Source of the DNA: Firmicutes bacterium UBA3941
GTDB taxonomy: Bacteria > Bacillota > Clostridia > Caldicoprobacterales > UBA3941
Reading direction: 5' to 3'
Length of the DNA stretch: 21,175 bases
Assembly (NCBI GenBank): GCA_002385665.1
Contig: DGDX01000110.1
Coordinates: forward strand, 1-21,175
In this document: one piece after another, positions 1 through 9,289 of the stretch
Numbering within the stretch: the stretch's first letter is position 1
How the letters are laid out: the number at the start of each line of letters is the position of its first letter
Program-made: the position numbers and the translations under genes
Notes under the pieces: model-generated
What the model was told of the DNA's origin: nothing
What the model saw: only the letters and a program-made list of their open reading frames with translations
Databases searched by the model: none

Positions 1-13
1 TATCCTTAATCAC

Positions 14-847
14 TTATTCTTCAATAAAGATCCGTGAGTAGGGGCTCATTTGCATTTCTGACTCAATTATCTCTACCTTATATTGTAAACTATCCATAAT
101 CATTTGTAAACGACTAATTAATTCTTTGACTATTGGTAGTTCGGTATAAAAATGTCCAGCGGCCAATACATCTATACCTAGCCAATGCGCAGTAAGGGCA
201 TCGTGATATTTTATCTCACCTGTTACAAATATGTCTGCACCAATTTTTTTGGCGTGCGTCATGTAATCCGCACCCGAGCCTGCACATAGTGCTACGGTGT
301 GGATCTTTTTATCATCCCTGGTACCAGTGCTTTTAATTACATCCAGGCTAGGAATGTTTAGAGCTTTTCCAACTAGTTTTATAAAATCCATCAAAGGGAT
401 CGGCGATTCTAGTTTACCCCACCTTCCAACCCCTGGTTTTGAAGATTGTTTGGCATCATCCAAATTCAGATAATTAATTTTATTTAATCCAAGAAGTCTT
501 GCCAATGTGTCATCTACACCGCCCATAGTCATATCCAAATTGGTGTGGGCACAATATACAGCAATATTATGAGAAGCAAGAGGCAGGATTAATCGGCCTA
601 CTAAGCTATCGTCAACTATTCTTTTTAATGGGCTAAAGATTAGTGGATGATGGGCTATAATCATATCCACATTCTTCTTTACTGCTTCTTCTACTACGGC
701 TGGAGATATATCAAGTACTACCATCAAACGTTCTACTTTGGCTCCTCTGTAGCCTAACAATAAGCCTACATTATCCCATTCTTCTGCCCATTTGATAGGT
801 GCTATATCATCCATTAATTGGGCTACCCTCTCCACTGAGCAAAACAT
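14..847 (-). CDS. Nif3-like dinuclear metal-centre protein (YqfO family)
   Basis: This is a complete 277-residue Nif3/YqfO/YbgI family protein. The metal-site residues of the family are visible: HH at 66-67 (AHHPLIF), H101 and D105 (AHTNLD), and H232 and E236 (GHFYTE). The TGEIKYHDAL stretch near 210 is also typical. The protein is short for the family. Bacillus YqfO is about 370 residues because of a central PII-like insert, which is absent here. The ATG at 847 follows a GAGGTG ribosome site at a good distance. The start lies within the 3' end of trmK (25-base overlap), so translation is probably coupled. The biochemical role is unsettled; members have been described as metal-dependent hydrolases or regulators. 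It is the last gene visible in the dgt-dnaG-rpoD-trmK run. Family call is sure, function is not. Confidence 0.93.
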   Translation of the reverse strand: MFCSVERVAQLMDDIAPIKWAEEWDNVGLLLGYRGAKVERLMVVLDISPAVVEEAVKKNVDMIIAHHPLIFSPLKRIVDDSLVGRLILPLASHNIAVYCAHTNLDMTMGGVDDTLARLLGLNKINYLNLDDAKQSSKPGVGRWGKLESPIPLMDFIKLVGKALNIPSLDVIKSTGTRDDKKIHTVALCAGSGADYMTHAKKIGADIFVTGEIKYHDALTAHWLGIDVLAAGHFYTELPIVKELISRLQMIMDSLQYKVEIIESEMQMSPYSRIFIEE

Positions 848-1524
848 CTTAACACCTCATGATACTTATTAAGCTTAATCGAGAATTCCTCCATTACCTT
901 TTGAGCATTTCTGGTCTTCTCGTTCTTAAGTCTATTAATTATATTCTGTGCTTTTTTTATTTTGATGCCAACAAACTCCTTAAAGAGAGGATCTCTATTC
1001 TCAATTAATTTTAATCCAATTTCATAATGGATATTATCGCTGACTTCCTGATATCCTGGTCGGGCTACTATTATCTCGTATATATGCCTGCCCTCTTTAA
1101 CCAAGGATTCACCTTCAATAGCAAAGCCATTATCAGTTAACCATTTTCTGACTATATCTGTGTTGCCCATAGGCTGAAGGACCAGTCTATGAACATACTC
1201 TAGAACATCAGCCCCATCCTCTAATATTGAACTTATAAGCAAGCCACCCATCCCGGCGATTACAACAGTATCAATTTCCCCAGGACTTATGACCTTTAAG
1301 CCGGATCCAATCCGTGTCTCTATAATACCTTCCAAGCTTTCTTTTACAATTAAATCCCTGGCCTTGGAGAGTGAACCGGGACTTATATCCGTAGCAATGA
1401 TTCTACTGGATATCCCGTTTTTGACCAGATAAACTGGCATTAACCCATGATCAGTTCCTATATCGGCAACTCTTGCATCTTTCGGTATTTGCCGGGCTAT
1501 TTCTGCCAGCCTTGAACCTAACAA
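823..1524 (-). CDS. trmK: tRNA (adenine(22)-N1)-methyltransferase TrmK
   Basis: This is a class I SAM-dependent methyltransferase of the TrmK (YqfN) family, which methylates N1 of A22 in bacterial tRNAs. From the preferred start it has 233 residues. The SAM-binding motif DIGTDHG lies at 21-27, the IAGMGG motif at 89-94 and an LQPMGN motif near 116. A basic helical C-terminal tail follows, as in the family. A longer frame opens at a GTG at 1584, but that codon lies inside the terminator after rpoD and has no ribosome site. The TTG at 1524-1522 follows GGAGGGG at about eight bases and begins a sequence that aligns with the usual TrmK N-terminus (LGSRLAEIA), so I prefer it. An ATG at 1560 is a second alternative. 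The gene lies between rpoD and nif3, as in Bacillus subtilis apart from cccA. Confidence 0.92.
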   Translation of the reverse strand: MLGSRLAEIARQIPKDARVADIGTDHGLMPVYLVKNGISSRIIATDISPGSLSKARDLIVKESLEGIIETRIGSGLKVISPGEIDTVVIAGMGGLLISSILEDGADVLEYVHRLVLQPMGNTDIVRKWLTDNGFAIEGESLVKEGRHIYEIIVARPGYQEVSDNIHYEIGLKLIENRDPLFKEFVGIKIKKAQNIINRLKNEKTRNAQKVMEEFSIKLNKYHEVLRCFAQWRG

Positions 1525-1570
1525 AATGTTTTCCCCTCCCCACGCGTATTCTGGAACCATGGTATAGGCT

Positions 1571-1602
1571 ACATAAAAAAGCACCCCTTTTAGTTGGTGC
1601 CT
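1571..1602 (-). terminator. Short intrinsic terminator after rpoD
   Basis: On the minus strand GCACC and GGTGC pair around a loop of about 10 bases, followed directly by TTTTTTA. The stem is only 5-6 bp, so it probably attenuates rather than stops transcription, leaving partial read-through into trmK and nif3. It begins right after the rpoD stop codon. Confidence 0.6.
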
Positions 1603-1604
1603 TT

Positions 1605-2681
1605 TTAATCCAGAAAATCCTTTAATCTCTTGCTTCTACTAGGGTGTCTCAGCTTTCTCAAAGCCTTAGCTTCGATTTGTCGTATCCTCTCTCTTGTCAC
1701 ATTGAACTCTTTCCCTACCTCTTCCAGGGTTCTGGCACGTCCATCGTCCAAGCCAAACCTTAACCTTAACACCTTTTCTTCCCTGGGAGTAAGAGTATCC
1801 AAGACCTCCATCAGCTGTTCCTTTAAGAGCGTAAAGGCTGCAGCCTCTGCCGGAGCAGGAGCATCGTCGTCAGGAATAAAATCTCCGAGGTGACTATCCT
1901 CTTCTTCTCCGATTGGAGTTTCCAGCGATACAGGTTCTTGAGCTATTTTGAGTATTTCCCTTACCTTTTCTTCGGTAATTCCCATCTCTTCCGCTATTTC
2001 CTCAGGTAGAGGTTCCCGGCCATATTCTTGAAGTAATTGTCTTGATACCCTGATCAACTTGTTTATGGTTTCCACCATATGGACAGGTATACGAATGGTC
2101 CTAGCCTGGTCCGCTATAGCCCTGGTAATTGCTTGCCTGATCCACCATGTGGCATATGTGCTGAACTTAAACCCTTTTCGATAATCGAACTTCTCCACCG
2201 CTTTAATTAACCCTAAATTGCCTTCCTGTATTAAATCCAAGAAAAGCATTCCCCTACCAACATAACGTTTTGCTATACTTACCACCAGTCGTAGATTTGC
2301 TTCCGCCAGCTGACGTTTTGCCATTTCATCCCCGGCTTCCATTCTTTGTGCCAAATCAATCTCTTCTTCTGCAGTCAAAAGGGATACCTTCCCAATTTCC
2401 TTGAGATACATTCTAACCGGATCGTCTACATTTACTCCTTCCAGGATGCTGTCGTCAGATTGATCGGCTTCATCGTCTTCTTCATCAACAACAACACTCT
2501 CTTCATCGACTATATCTATACCAAGGGTCTCTAAAGTATCATAGACCTTTTCTATCTGGTCAGGCTCTAAATCTATCTCTTCAAGCATGTCCATGATTTC
2601 CTTGTATGTGAGGACCCCCTTGGACCTGCCTTTCTCAATTAATTCTTTTATCCGCTTTATGCCTGCTTCCCCATTCTTCAC
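1605..2681 (-). CDS. rpoD: RNA polymerase primary sigma factor RpoD/SigA
   Basis: This is the complete 358-residue housekeeping sigma factor of group 1. A short region 1.1 (1-60) leads into an acidic linker (about 58-78). Region 1.2 follows from about 86 ([12 protein letters not shown]), and the sigma-2 core spans 120-195 with the near-invariant [18 protein letters not shown] and [12 protein letters not shown] elements. Sigma-3 lies at 200-265. Sigma-4 carries the -35 recognition helix [20 protein letters not shown] near the C-terminus. The length suits a Firmicutes SigA, which lacks the long non-conserved insert of proteobacterial RpoD. Translation starts at GTG 2681, behind GGAGGAGG, and the GTGA overlaps the dnaG stop, so the two genes are translationally coupled. 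The neighbouring ATG at 2683 is out of frame. Confidence 0.98.
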   Translation of the reverse strand: MKNGEAGIKRIKELIEKGRSKGVLTYKEIMDMLEEIDLEPDQIEKVYDTLETLGIDIVDEESVVVDEEDDEADQSDDSILEGVNVDDPVRMYLKEIGKVSLLTAEEEIDLAQRMEAGDEMAKRQLAEANLRLVVSIAKRYVGRGMLFLDLIQEGNLGLIKAVEKFDYRKGFKFSTYATWWIRQAITRAIADQARTIRIPVHMVETINKLIRVSRQLLQEYGREPLPEEIAEEMGITEEKVREILKIAQEPVSLETPIGEEEDSHLGDFIPDDDAPAPAEAAAFTLLKEQLMEVLDTLTPREEKVLRLRFGLDDGRARTLEEVGKEFNVTRERIRQIEAKALRKLRHPSRSKRLKDFLD

Positions 2682-4510
2682 ATAACCTCCTCCTTTCCGA
2701 AAGGATCCAATTTAGTCATCCTATTAATAGCGCTCAGCTCCTCAACCAAGTTTTTATATTCTATGGAATTATGCTCTTGCATTTCATCCATCCTTGAAAT
2801 TTGTTCCATCAAGTAATTCCTTCTTTTTTCCAGTTGTGAGCGCCGGAGTTCTCCAATACAGTCATCTATATATCTATCTACATTATCATACTCCATTTCT
2901 ATCTCAAATATTTCAGTAATTTTACCCCTTAACTTGTCATCCTGCACATAATTGAGTACTTGTGCGGGGTTTAGACCAACATCTCTGGCTATTAACTCTT
3001 TGATAATGTCAGCTACTTTGTTATGAATAGGATCATCAAATCTTAAATCCCCAAGCCGGTTAATAATCCTTTTCGCCATCTCCTCATCCGAGGCCATAAG
3101 CCTAATTAGATGCATTTCGGCCTTAATATTGGCAGCTATATGAATCCTAGCTTTTCTAATAGGTGTAGTATGCCTATTATTACCAATTTTATTCTTTTTT
3201 AGACCCGGCTTTCCTCCTCTGTTCTCTACCTGCTCTACATATCTATATAAGAGCTCCGGTCTGAATCCGGTTAAATTATTTAATCTCTGGATATATATAT
3301 CTCTTTCCAAGAGATTATCTACATCAGTCAATATACGAACTGCCTTTGTGGTAAATTCAACCTTTTCTTCCTGGTTGTCCAGATCATATTGGGCTTGTAA
3401 TCGATCTAGCTTAAAGTCCGTTATAGTCATAGCATTGTTCATAAGTTTATTAAAATACTCAATGCCATGGTTTACCAGAATGTCATCAGGGTCCATTCCC
3501 TTTGGAAATACAATAACCCTGACATTACATCCTACACTTTTTAATATGTCCAGCCCCCTAAGTGTTGCCTTCTGACCCGCGGTATCCCCATCATATGCAG
3601 TGTAGATATTCTGGGCATATCTTCTCATTAATCTGGCTTGGTCCGGCGTAAGGGCAGTACCCAAGGAAGCTACACCATTATATATACCAAACCGGTGAAG
3701 AGTTATAACATCCAGATACCCCTCGACTATTATAAAACTCTCGATAGGCCGTCGCTTTCTTGCTAGGTTAAGGCCAAACAGAACACTTCCCTTATTGAAA
3801 ATGGGACTTTCCGGGGAGTTTAAATATTTGGGGGCCGAATCGTCTAAAACTCTTCCTCCAAACCCTACTACCCTATCTCGGTGATCAATTATGGGAAACA
3901 TTATTCTATCCCGAAATCGATCATACTCCCTTTGATTCTTTTCAAGGATTAAGCCCGTCTCGGTCAGTAGCTGTTTATCAAATCCTTTACTTAGTAGATA
4001 GTTCTTAGTAGAATCCCAGGATCTAGGGGCGTATCCTATACCAAAAGTTTTGATTATTCTTTGATCTATTCCCCTGGACTTTAAATATTCCAAAGCATGC
4101 CTACCATGGTGGGACAATAGATTCTCATGATAGTACAGTGCCGCTTCCCTATTGAGCCTGTACAGCTGCTCCTTATGCTTTCTGGTTTCTTCGTCCTGGG
4201 GACTTTCTATAGAACCCGGCAGAGGAATTCCTTTACGTTGCGCCAGAAATTTTACAGAATCTATAAAATCCAATCTCTCCTGGTCCATAATAAAAGTGAA
4301 TACATTGCCACCCGCGCCGCAACCGAAACAATGATACAATTGCTTCTCTGGATCTACGGAAAAAGAGGGCGTCTTTTCATTATGAAAGGGACATAAACCA
4401 AAATAGTTTTTTCCCTTAGGTTTTAGTGTCAAGTATTCGGATAATACATCTGTTATTTCATTGGCAACCCTTACTTCCTCTATAAAGTCTTCAGGCAAAT
4501 AATTGGGCAT
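2678..4510 (-). CDS. dnaG: DNA primase DnaG
   Basis: This is the complete replicative primase, which makes RNA primers at the fork and binds the DnaB-type helicase through its C-terminus. Positions below count from a GTG at 4519; the ATG at 4510 removes three residues. The CHC2 zinc ribbon has C43, H46, C64 and C67 ([11 protein letters not shown] and [10 protein letters not shown]). The catalytic TOPRIM core has the EGYLD motif at 266-270 and the acidic DGD at 310-312. The helicase-binding helical domain is at about 455-613. The length (610-613) is normal for the family. GAGG precedes the GTG and AGGTGG precedes the ATG, so both starts are possible; the ATG opening [13 protein letters not shown] fits the family best. 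The gene is 229 bases after dgt and overlaps rpoD by four bases. Confidence 0.97.
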   Translation of the reverse strand: MPNYLPEDFIEEVRVANEITDVLSEYLTLKPKGKNYFGLCPFHNEKTPSFSVDPEKQLYHCFGCGAGGNVFTFIMDQERLDFIDSVKFLAQRKGIPLPGSIESPQDEETRKHKEQLYRLNREAALYYHENLLSHHGRHALEYLKSRGIDQRIIKTFGIGYAPRSWDSTKNYLLSKGFDKQLLTETGLILEKNQREYDRFRDRIMFPIIDHRDRVVGFGGRVLDDSAPKYLNSPESPIFNKGSVLFGLNLARKRRPIESFIIVEGYLDVITLHRFGIYNGVASLGTALTPDQARLMRRYAQNIYTAYDGDTAGQKATLRGLDILKSVGCNVRVIVFPKGMDPDDILVNHGIEYFNKLMNNAMTITDFKLDRLQAQYDLDNQEEKVEFTTKAVRILTDVDNLLERDIYIQRLNNLTGFRPELLYRYVEQVENRGGKPGLKKNKIGNNRHTTPIRKARIHIAANIKAEMHLIRLMASDEEMAKRIINRLGDLRFDDPIHNKVADIIKELIARDVGLNPAQVLNYVQDDKLRGKITEIFEIEMEYDNVDRYIDDCIGELRRSQLEKRRNYLMEQISRMDEMQEHNSIEYKNLVEELSAINRMTKLDPFGKEEVM

Positions 4511-4739
4511 TGTCACCACCTATCATCCTCGCGCCATATACATCAATCAGCATATCAATATAAGCTTTAGGGTTCTATTAATAATCCTGGTAACAAAACT
4601 CCTAGATTTATATTCGACATGCTTTGTCAATTTCCTTCTTTTGATACAACATTTTGTTAGGTCGCCGGACAACCCTCCTCAACATGCTGTCCCACTTATT
4701 ATGCTAGTTATTACCAAATAATATGATTGATTTTTCTTT

Positions 4740-5723
4740 CTAACGGTTTTGTAATGATTCAAAAACCCCAAGGGCATATCTGTCTGTCATACCCGCTATA
4801 TAGTCGCACACCACCTGTTCTACTCCCCACCTGGATACACTTTTAAAGTATTCCGGTGGTAGCATTTGTGGATTGTTTGAAAAATAATAAAAGAGCCCCT
4901 TTATAACATTATCGGCCTCATTTTCTTGGTTTTTGGATATCGTTCCCACATATACCTTCTCAAACATAAAATCCCTTAATTCATTTGTGGCTTTTTCAAC
5001 CTTATCAGACATCCTAATATAGGCTTTATTTAAGCTACTAGATATGACATCCTCCACCATATTATTAATTCGCTGGCCATGGGTTTCACCCAGTACTTTA
5101 ATACAAGATCTAGGCAGACTTTCCTGTGAGATAATATTGGCTCTTATAGCATCATCTATGTCGTGGTTTATATAAGCAATCCGGTCGCTAAGTCTCACTA
5201 TTTTACCCTCCAAGGTTGACGGTTCCTCAGATTCGGTATGGTTTTTTATTCCGTCTCTGACTTCCCAGGTAAGGTTAAGACCATGCCCGTCCTCTAACGT
5301 CTCCACAACCCTGAGACTTTGCAAATTATGTTTAAATCCATTTCTTGATACCTTGTTTAAGGTCCTCTCGCCCATATGACCAAAGGGTGTATGACCCAGG
5401 TCATGACCCAGAGCGATAGCCTCCGTAAGGTCTTCGTTAAGCTTTAAGGCCCTGGCTATGGTCCGGCTAATCTGTGAGACCTCCAAAGTATGAGTAAGAC
5501 GGGTCCTGTAATGATCACCTTCTGGAGCAATAAACACCTGAGTCTTATGTTTTAAACGTCGAAAGGACTTACTGTGAAGGATTCTATCCCTGTCCCTTTG
5601 AAACTCGGTGCGGATATTGCACTTCTCTTGGGGATATTGCCGGCCTTTTGAATGGGCACTTAAAGCTGCATAGGGTGATAAATATTCTTGTTCCCGCCTT
5701 TCCATCTCTTTCCGAATAATCAT
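4740..5723 (-). CDS. dgt: dGTPase-like HD-domain phosphohydrolase
   Basis: This 327-residue protein belongs to the deoxyguanosinetriphosphate triphosphohydrolase-like family, which cleaves dNTPs to deoxynucleosides and triphosphate. The family signature SFRRLKHKTQVF is at 53-64. The HD metal site is seen as H78 (THTLEVSQI) and HD at 107-108 (LGHDLGHTPFGH), with a later D in the INHDIDDA segment. The ATG at 5723 follows AAAGGGG at a normal distance. The protein is shorter than E. coli Dgt (about 500 residues) and has the length of the Gram-positive and thermophile type, so substrate range cannot be read from sequence. It is the first gene of the dnaG-rpoD block; a role in dNTP balance near the replication genes is an inference. 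Confidence 0.93.
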   Translation of the reverse strand: MIIRKEMERREQEYLSPYAALSAHSKGRQYPQEKCNIRTEFQRDRDRILHSKSFRRLKHKTQVFIAPEGDHYRTRLTHTLEVSQISRTIARALKLNEDLTEAIALGHDLGHTPFGHMGERTLNKVSRNGFKHNLQSLRVVETLEDGHGLNLTWEVRDGIKNHTESEEPSTLEGKIVRLSDRIAYINHDIDDAIRANIISQESLPRSCIKVLGETHGQRINNMVEDVISSSLNKAYIRMSDKVEKATNELRDFMFEKVYVGTISKNQENEADNVIKGLFYYFSNNPQMLPPEYFKSVSRWGVEQVVCDYIAGMTDRYALGVFESLQNR

Positions 5724-5756
5724 ATTATCCCCTTTAAACCATCCCTATTCTTTTTC

Positions 5757-5792
5757 TTTCTATATTATATATACAACATATATGTCCAATAT
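5757..5792 (-). promoter_or_regulatory. Possible promoter of dgt
   Basis: A perfect TATAAT lies at 5769-5764 (minus strand), about 40 bases before the dgt ATG. Upstream there are only weak -35 matches: TTGGAC at 14 bases or TATTGG at 16. The region is very AT-rich, so a chance match is possible. Confidence 0.3.
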
Positions 5793-6005
5793 CCTTCTAT
5801 TACCCAAAAAATTGTTCTCCTTGAATATACCCCAAAATAGCGACCTAGAAACCCCAACACAAGCAGGCTTCATTTCCCACGTAATATACTTCCCTTGATT
5901 TACGATGTTATATATTCCTTAAGGCTATTTTTTGCTTATTTTTTAACATTTAAGAAGTTCTAAATCAATTACAACACAAATAATAAAGCCTTTAGTAAAC
6001 TTAGG

Positions 6006-6713
6006 CTAAAATTCAAGCATATTATTATATTTTAGAGGCAACCCTTCCTTATAGATATGTGAATTATCAGACAAACACAAGCATTTAGGAGTCGTGAGAC
6101 CGTCACTATTATTCTTAAACTCAAACACAGAAAAGCTTGAATGGGACATATCAAAGCTAGACCAAAATAGATGGGGCGGTATCTGTAGCAAATGGGACAT
6201 CCAGGTCAAGCCGAAACCTTGGTGACAAAACAGGGCTACCTTATCATTATTCGGCCTAATAATTTTATATACGCTCCCCTTGCGTTCATAGCCTAATTTG
6301 TATAAAAATTTATCCGAAGCATCAATTAATTCATCGTATCCCTTTTTACCATCTATCATTTGCAGGCCTTTGGCCTTATACCATGATTCACCCAAATTTA
6401 CGGTCTCATCATTTTTTAAAACGGTAGTCTGCTGACTAAAAACCCATGATTTACTCCCATCCGGCATTATACCCGCAAATCTTTCCCAGGCTTCGGATTC
6501 GCTGGTCCATGGTTCTATATTACATTCCAATCCCAACAGATCACAGGTTGCCTTTGCTGTTTCTCTTGCCCTTCCCAAAGGGGATGAATAAACAACATCG
6601 ACACCATATACTCCCAGTCTTTTAGCCAGGGCTTGGGCTTGCAATTTCCCTTTTGGAGTTAAAGTGTCCGTGGAATAATCTGGATCGCCATGTCTAATAA
6701 CGTATAAAATCAT
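6006..6713 (-). CDS. Histidine phosphatase family protein (phosphoglycerate mutase-like)
   Basis: This is a 235-residue member of the histidine phosphatase (RHG) superfamily. The N-terminal strand ends in the RHG triad (R7, H8, G9), where H8 would be the phospho-accepting histidine. SSPLGRARETA follows near 50, and the second catalytic histidine is in FCHQGFG near 165. Between them is a segment of about 80 residues (with MPDGSKSWVF and NLGESWYKA) that is not the usual cobalamin phosphatase or PhoE pattern, so the substrate is unknown. The ATG at 6713 follows GAGGGGG by nine bases. An upstream ATG at 6731 sits before that ribosome site and adds six residues without family support. The gene stands alone, with 282 bases to dgt and a terminator upstream separating it from the reductase. 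Cytosolic; family sure, function not. Confidence 0.88.
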   Translation of the reverse strand: MILYVIRHGDPDYSTDTLTPKGKLQAQALAKRLGVYGVDVVYSSPLGRARETAKATCDLLGLECNIEPWTSESEAWERFAGIMPDGSKSWVFSQQTTVLKNDETVNLGESWYKAKGLQMIDGKKGYDELIDASDKFLYKLGYERKGSVYKIIRPNNDKVALFCHQGFGLTWMSHLLQIPPHLFWSSFDMSHSSFSVFEFKNNSDGLTTPKCLCLSDNSHIYKEGLPLKYNNMLEF

Positions 6714-6869
6714 AAAGAACTGCCCCCTCATGTTGTTTTACTACATAACAAATACGAGAACCGTCGATAAATATCCATCAACAGTTTAAAAAATTATGAC
6801 CAGCAATTATTGTACAACATTTTTAACTTTTTGGCAAAAAAGGCTTTATTGCAACATAAATAAACCAAT

Positions 6870-6905
6870 TAAAAAGCCGATTAAGGATTTTGTTCCTTAA
6901 TCGGC
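6870..6905 (-). terminator. Strong intrinsic terminator of the enoate-type reductase gene
   Basis: A perfect 12-bp inverted repeat (6876-6887 with 6894-6905, GCCGATTAAGGA and its complement) encloses a 6-base loop. On the minus strand it is followed by TTTTT (6875-6871). It lies about 70 bases past the reductase stop codon, and it isolates the phosphatase gene from read-through. Confidence 0.9.
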
Positions 6906-6972
6906 AAGTGTAATAATTCTAGGCTCCAAATTACAATATATTAGTAATTTTAATTTTCGGTTTAAACCATGC

Positions 6973-8910
6973 CTAAATCCTTAACCCTAATTTATATCCT
7001 GCATGGAAAGCATCAAAAATCTTTGCGGGCTTTATGCAATCGCCGATTGAATATACCTCTAACCCATCAACAGATTTAAGCTTTTCTTCCAGCTGGGGCT
7101 GGGGTCTAAAGCCAACAGCCATGATAACGGTATCGGCTTCAATTTCCTTTAAGCCACCCGCATGCTCCACAACTATACTGTTTTCCTTAATCTCTACCAA
7201 TTTGTGCCCAACCAGAATCTCCATTTGGGTTTGAGCAATTCTCTCCCCATAGGCAATTTGATCGGTTACAGCTACATCCTTCATTATTGCATCCTGCATC
7301 TCAACTAAGATAACACTCTTACCGCTTTCAGCCAAATAAAGAGCTGTTTCCGTACCTACTAATCCTCCCCCTATCACAACTATCTTATCCCCTACTTCTT
7401 TATGGTTATTCAGTACATCTAGGGCTGAGATGACATGGTCCATTTCCTCTCCAGGTAAATTCAGCTCTAGTTCAGCACCTCCAACCGCCACTACTACTGC
7501 ATCAAAGTCTTTAAGATCCTCAATATCGGCTTCTTTATTAATGACGGGGATCCCTAGCTTTTCCACCTGGGTTATGAGGCTTTTGGTGAGGGGCCTTATA
7601 TCTGCCTTAAATTCCGGTACAGCAGCTTCGTTAAGGGCTCCACCCAGCCTATCCTTTTCATATAATGTAACCTCATGACCACGCAGCTTGGCCACCCTGG
7701 CAAATTCCATACCAGCCGGTCCACCACCTACAACAGCTATCTTTTTGACTTTTTCAGCGGGGGTTATCTCCAGCTGTCCCTCCCTGGAAATTTTCGGATT
7801 TACGGCACAAGTAACCGCTTTGAATCGGAAAAAGCTCCTTTCCAGGCATCCTTCATTGCATCTGATGCAAGGACGAATATCCTCAGGTCTGTCTTCCATT
7901 GCTTTTTGTGGCCAATAGGGATCCGCCCATAACGGCCTCCCTAAGCCTACAAAATCGGCCTTGCCTGTTGATATAATCTCTTCAGCATATTCGGGTAGTG
8001 TTATGGAACCGGAGGCTATGATAGGAATGTCTACTTCTTTCTTAATTACCTCAGCTGCCCAAGTATTGTGACAAATTGACATGGACATAGGGCTTACCTG
8101 ATGGATCATCGTATGGTGATCTCCGCCGGATACGTGAATGGCATCAATACCTTCATCCTTCAGCACCTTTGATAGGACTATGGTATCTTCAATGGGAAAA
8201 CCGTCCGGTTCATAGTCAGTACCGCTAAGGCGTATCGTTAATGGAAAATCAGGCCCAATTTTCTTACGGATATTTCTGACGATCTCTATGTATATGCGCA
8301 TACGATTTTCCAGGGAGCCCCCATACCAGTCGGTGCGTTTGTTGGTATGAGGTGAAAAGAAATTCGTTAGTAAATATCCATGGGCTCCATGGATCTCAAC
8401 CAATTCAAAACCCGCGGATACAGCCCGCTGTGCCGCGTCCCCAAAGGCTTCTACTATATCCTGGATTTCAGATATGCTTAGTTCATGTGGTACTGCATCC
8501 AATCCGACCCTATCATATAGAGCCGGCCAAGGCATAGCTGAGGGCGCGACAATCGGAGGTGTACCTAAAAACTTTTGTCTTCCGCAATGTTCAATCTGAA
8601 TTCCGGCCCTTGCACCATTGTCCATGATGGTTTCTGCAAGCCAGGCAAGGCCTGGTATGTGTTCATTATTGGAGATCCCAAGGTGACAATGGGCAGATTT
8701 GCTGGCTATGTCGTCAACATAAGCATATTCCACCACAACAAGTCCTACCCCGCCCCTTGCCTGTTCAGTATAATACCTGATCAATCGATCGCTAACAGTG
8801 CCGTCCATATTACTCATTCCAGTGGATTGGGGTGCTTTCAAAATACGATTTTTAATCTTCAGCTTGCCTATACTACCTTCTGAGAAAAGATTAGGAAACA
8901 TACGTGACAT
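6973..8910 (-). CDS. NADH:flavin oxidoreductase, 2,4-dienoyl-CoA / 2-enoate reductase family
   Basis: This 645-residue Fe-S-flavoenzyme has the layout of 2,4-dienoyl-CoA reductase (FadH), 2-enoate reductase and BaiCD/BaiH. An old-yellow-enzyme FMN barrel covers 1-340 and carries the HGAHGYLLTNFFSP active-site segment at 174-187. A cysteine cluster C348, C351, C355 and C368 would hold the [4Fe-4S] centre. The C-terminal half has two dinucleotide-binding motifs, VVGGGPAG near 393-400 for FAD and VIGGGLVG near 510 for NAD(P)H. Such enzymes reduce an activated C=C bond using NAD(P)H. The substrate (enoate, dienoyl-CoA, steroid or other) cannot be told. The ATG at 8910 follows GGAGG by eight bases; a longer frame from 8925 begins before that site. 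It is divergent from a Crp/Fnr regulator and ends at a strong terminator, so it is probably a single-gene unit. Confidence 0.94.
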   Translation of the reverse strand: MSRMFPNLFSEGSIGKLKIKNRILKAPQSTGMSNMDGTVSDRLIRYYTEQARGGVGLVVVEYAYVDDIASKSAHCHLGISNNEHIPGLAWLAETIMDNGARAGIQIEHCGRQKFLGTPPIVAPSAMPWPALYDRVGLDAVPHELSISEIQDIVEAFGDAAQRAVSAGFELVEIHGAHGYLLTNFFSPHTNKRTDWYGGSLENRMRIYIEIVRNIRKKIGPDFPLTIRLSGTDYEPDGFPIEDTIVLSKVLKDEGIDAIHVSGGDHHTMIHQVSPMSMSICHNTWAAEVIKKEVDIPIIASGSITLPEYAEEIISTGKADFVGLGRPLWADPYWPQKAMEDRPEDIRPCIRCNEGCLERSFFRFKAVTCAVNPKISREGQLEITPAEKVKKIAVVGGGPAGMEFARVAKLRGHEVTLYEKDRLGGALNEAAVPEFKADIRPLTKSLITQVEKLGIPVINKEADIEDLKDFDAVVVAVGGAELELNLPGEEMDHVISALDVLNNHKEVGDKIVVIGGGLVGTETALYLAESGKSVILVEMQDAIMKDVAVTDQIAYGERIAQTQMEILVGHKLVEIKENSIVVEHAGGLKEIEADTVIMAVGFRPQPQLEEKLKSVDGLEVYSIGDCIKPAKIFDAFHAGYKLGLRI

Positions 8911-8969
8911 ACTAACTACCTCCAAACAGTTTATTTTTCGGCTTGTACCTTCCCTTCTAATTGTACAGG

Positions 8970-8982
8970 AACCCTTATTATA
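8970..8982 (-). promoter_or_regulatory. Likely -10 element of the reductase promoter
   Basis: A perfect TATAAT lies at 8982-8977 (minus strand), about 70 bases before the reductase start. At 17 bases there is no recognisable -35, which is what an activator-dependent promoter would look like. An imperfect inverted repeat (TTAACATAC with GTATATTAA, 9006-9031, 8 of 9 paired) lies just upstream, centred near -48. Confidence 0.4.
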
Positions 8983-9083
8983 TAGCTGTCATTCTTGATA
9001 CATATTTAACATACTTTCCGATGTATATTAACCCTTATAGATCAATATATATTAGAATTGTAAGGCATGTATGACCATTCGAA

Positions 9084-9099
9084 TGTATCACGGGATACA
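9084..9099. promoter_or_regulatory. Palindrome TGTATC-N4-GATACA, candidate Crp/Fnr operator
   Basis: This is a perfect 6-bp inverted repeat separated by ACGG. The two-half-site layout with a 4-base spacer resembles the TTGAT-N4-ATCAA form of FNR sites. It lies near the middle of the divergent region, next to a Crp/Fnr family gene. The half-site sequence itself differs from FNR and CRP boxes. Confidence 0.45.
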
Positions 9100-9259
9100 A
9101 ATCTTCCATATTATAGTATTTTGGTTAACATTTAGAAAGAATTGATGTAACATATGGTATGTTTTACCAGCGGACCATAATGATAGCAATAGCGAGAGAC
9201 TTATATATTTGTTAATTATTTATCATATGTTAGGTTTTACACTTTGTCACCTGAAAGCA

Positions 9260-9289
9260 TTGACTATGCCATGAATTTTGACATATGAT
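9260..9289 (+). promoter_or_regulatory. Likely promoter of the Crp/Fnr regulator gene
   Basis: TTGACT at 9260-9265 and TATGAT at 9284-9289 are separated by 18 bases, close to the sigma-A consensus, and lie about 50 bases before the ATG. The -10 overlaps one copy of the repeated CATATG-centred motif, which would allow self-repression. A TATAAT a few bases downstream (9295-9300) lacks a spaced -35. Confidence 0.5.

Noticed and set aside
4601..4630. TTGACA at 4630-4625 on the minus strand as a promoter for dnaG
   Set aside because: The nearest good -10 (TATAAA) is only 12 bases away and nothing fits at 16-18 bases, so I do not call a promoter.
4503..4721. Open frame on the plus strand between dnaG and dgt
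   Set aside because: No ribosome site, antisense to the dnaG leader and without any family character.
5881..5995. AAGGCT / AGCCTT inverted repeat after the phosphatase gene as a terminator
   Set aside because: The arms are 6 bp with a loop of nearly 60 bases and no T run.
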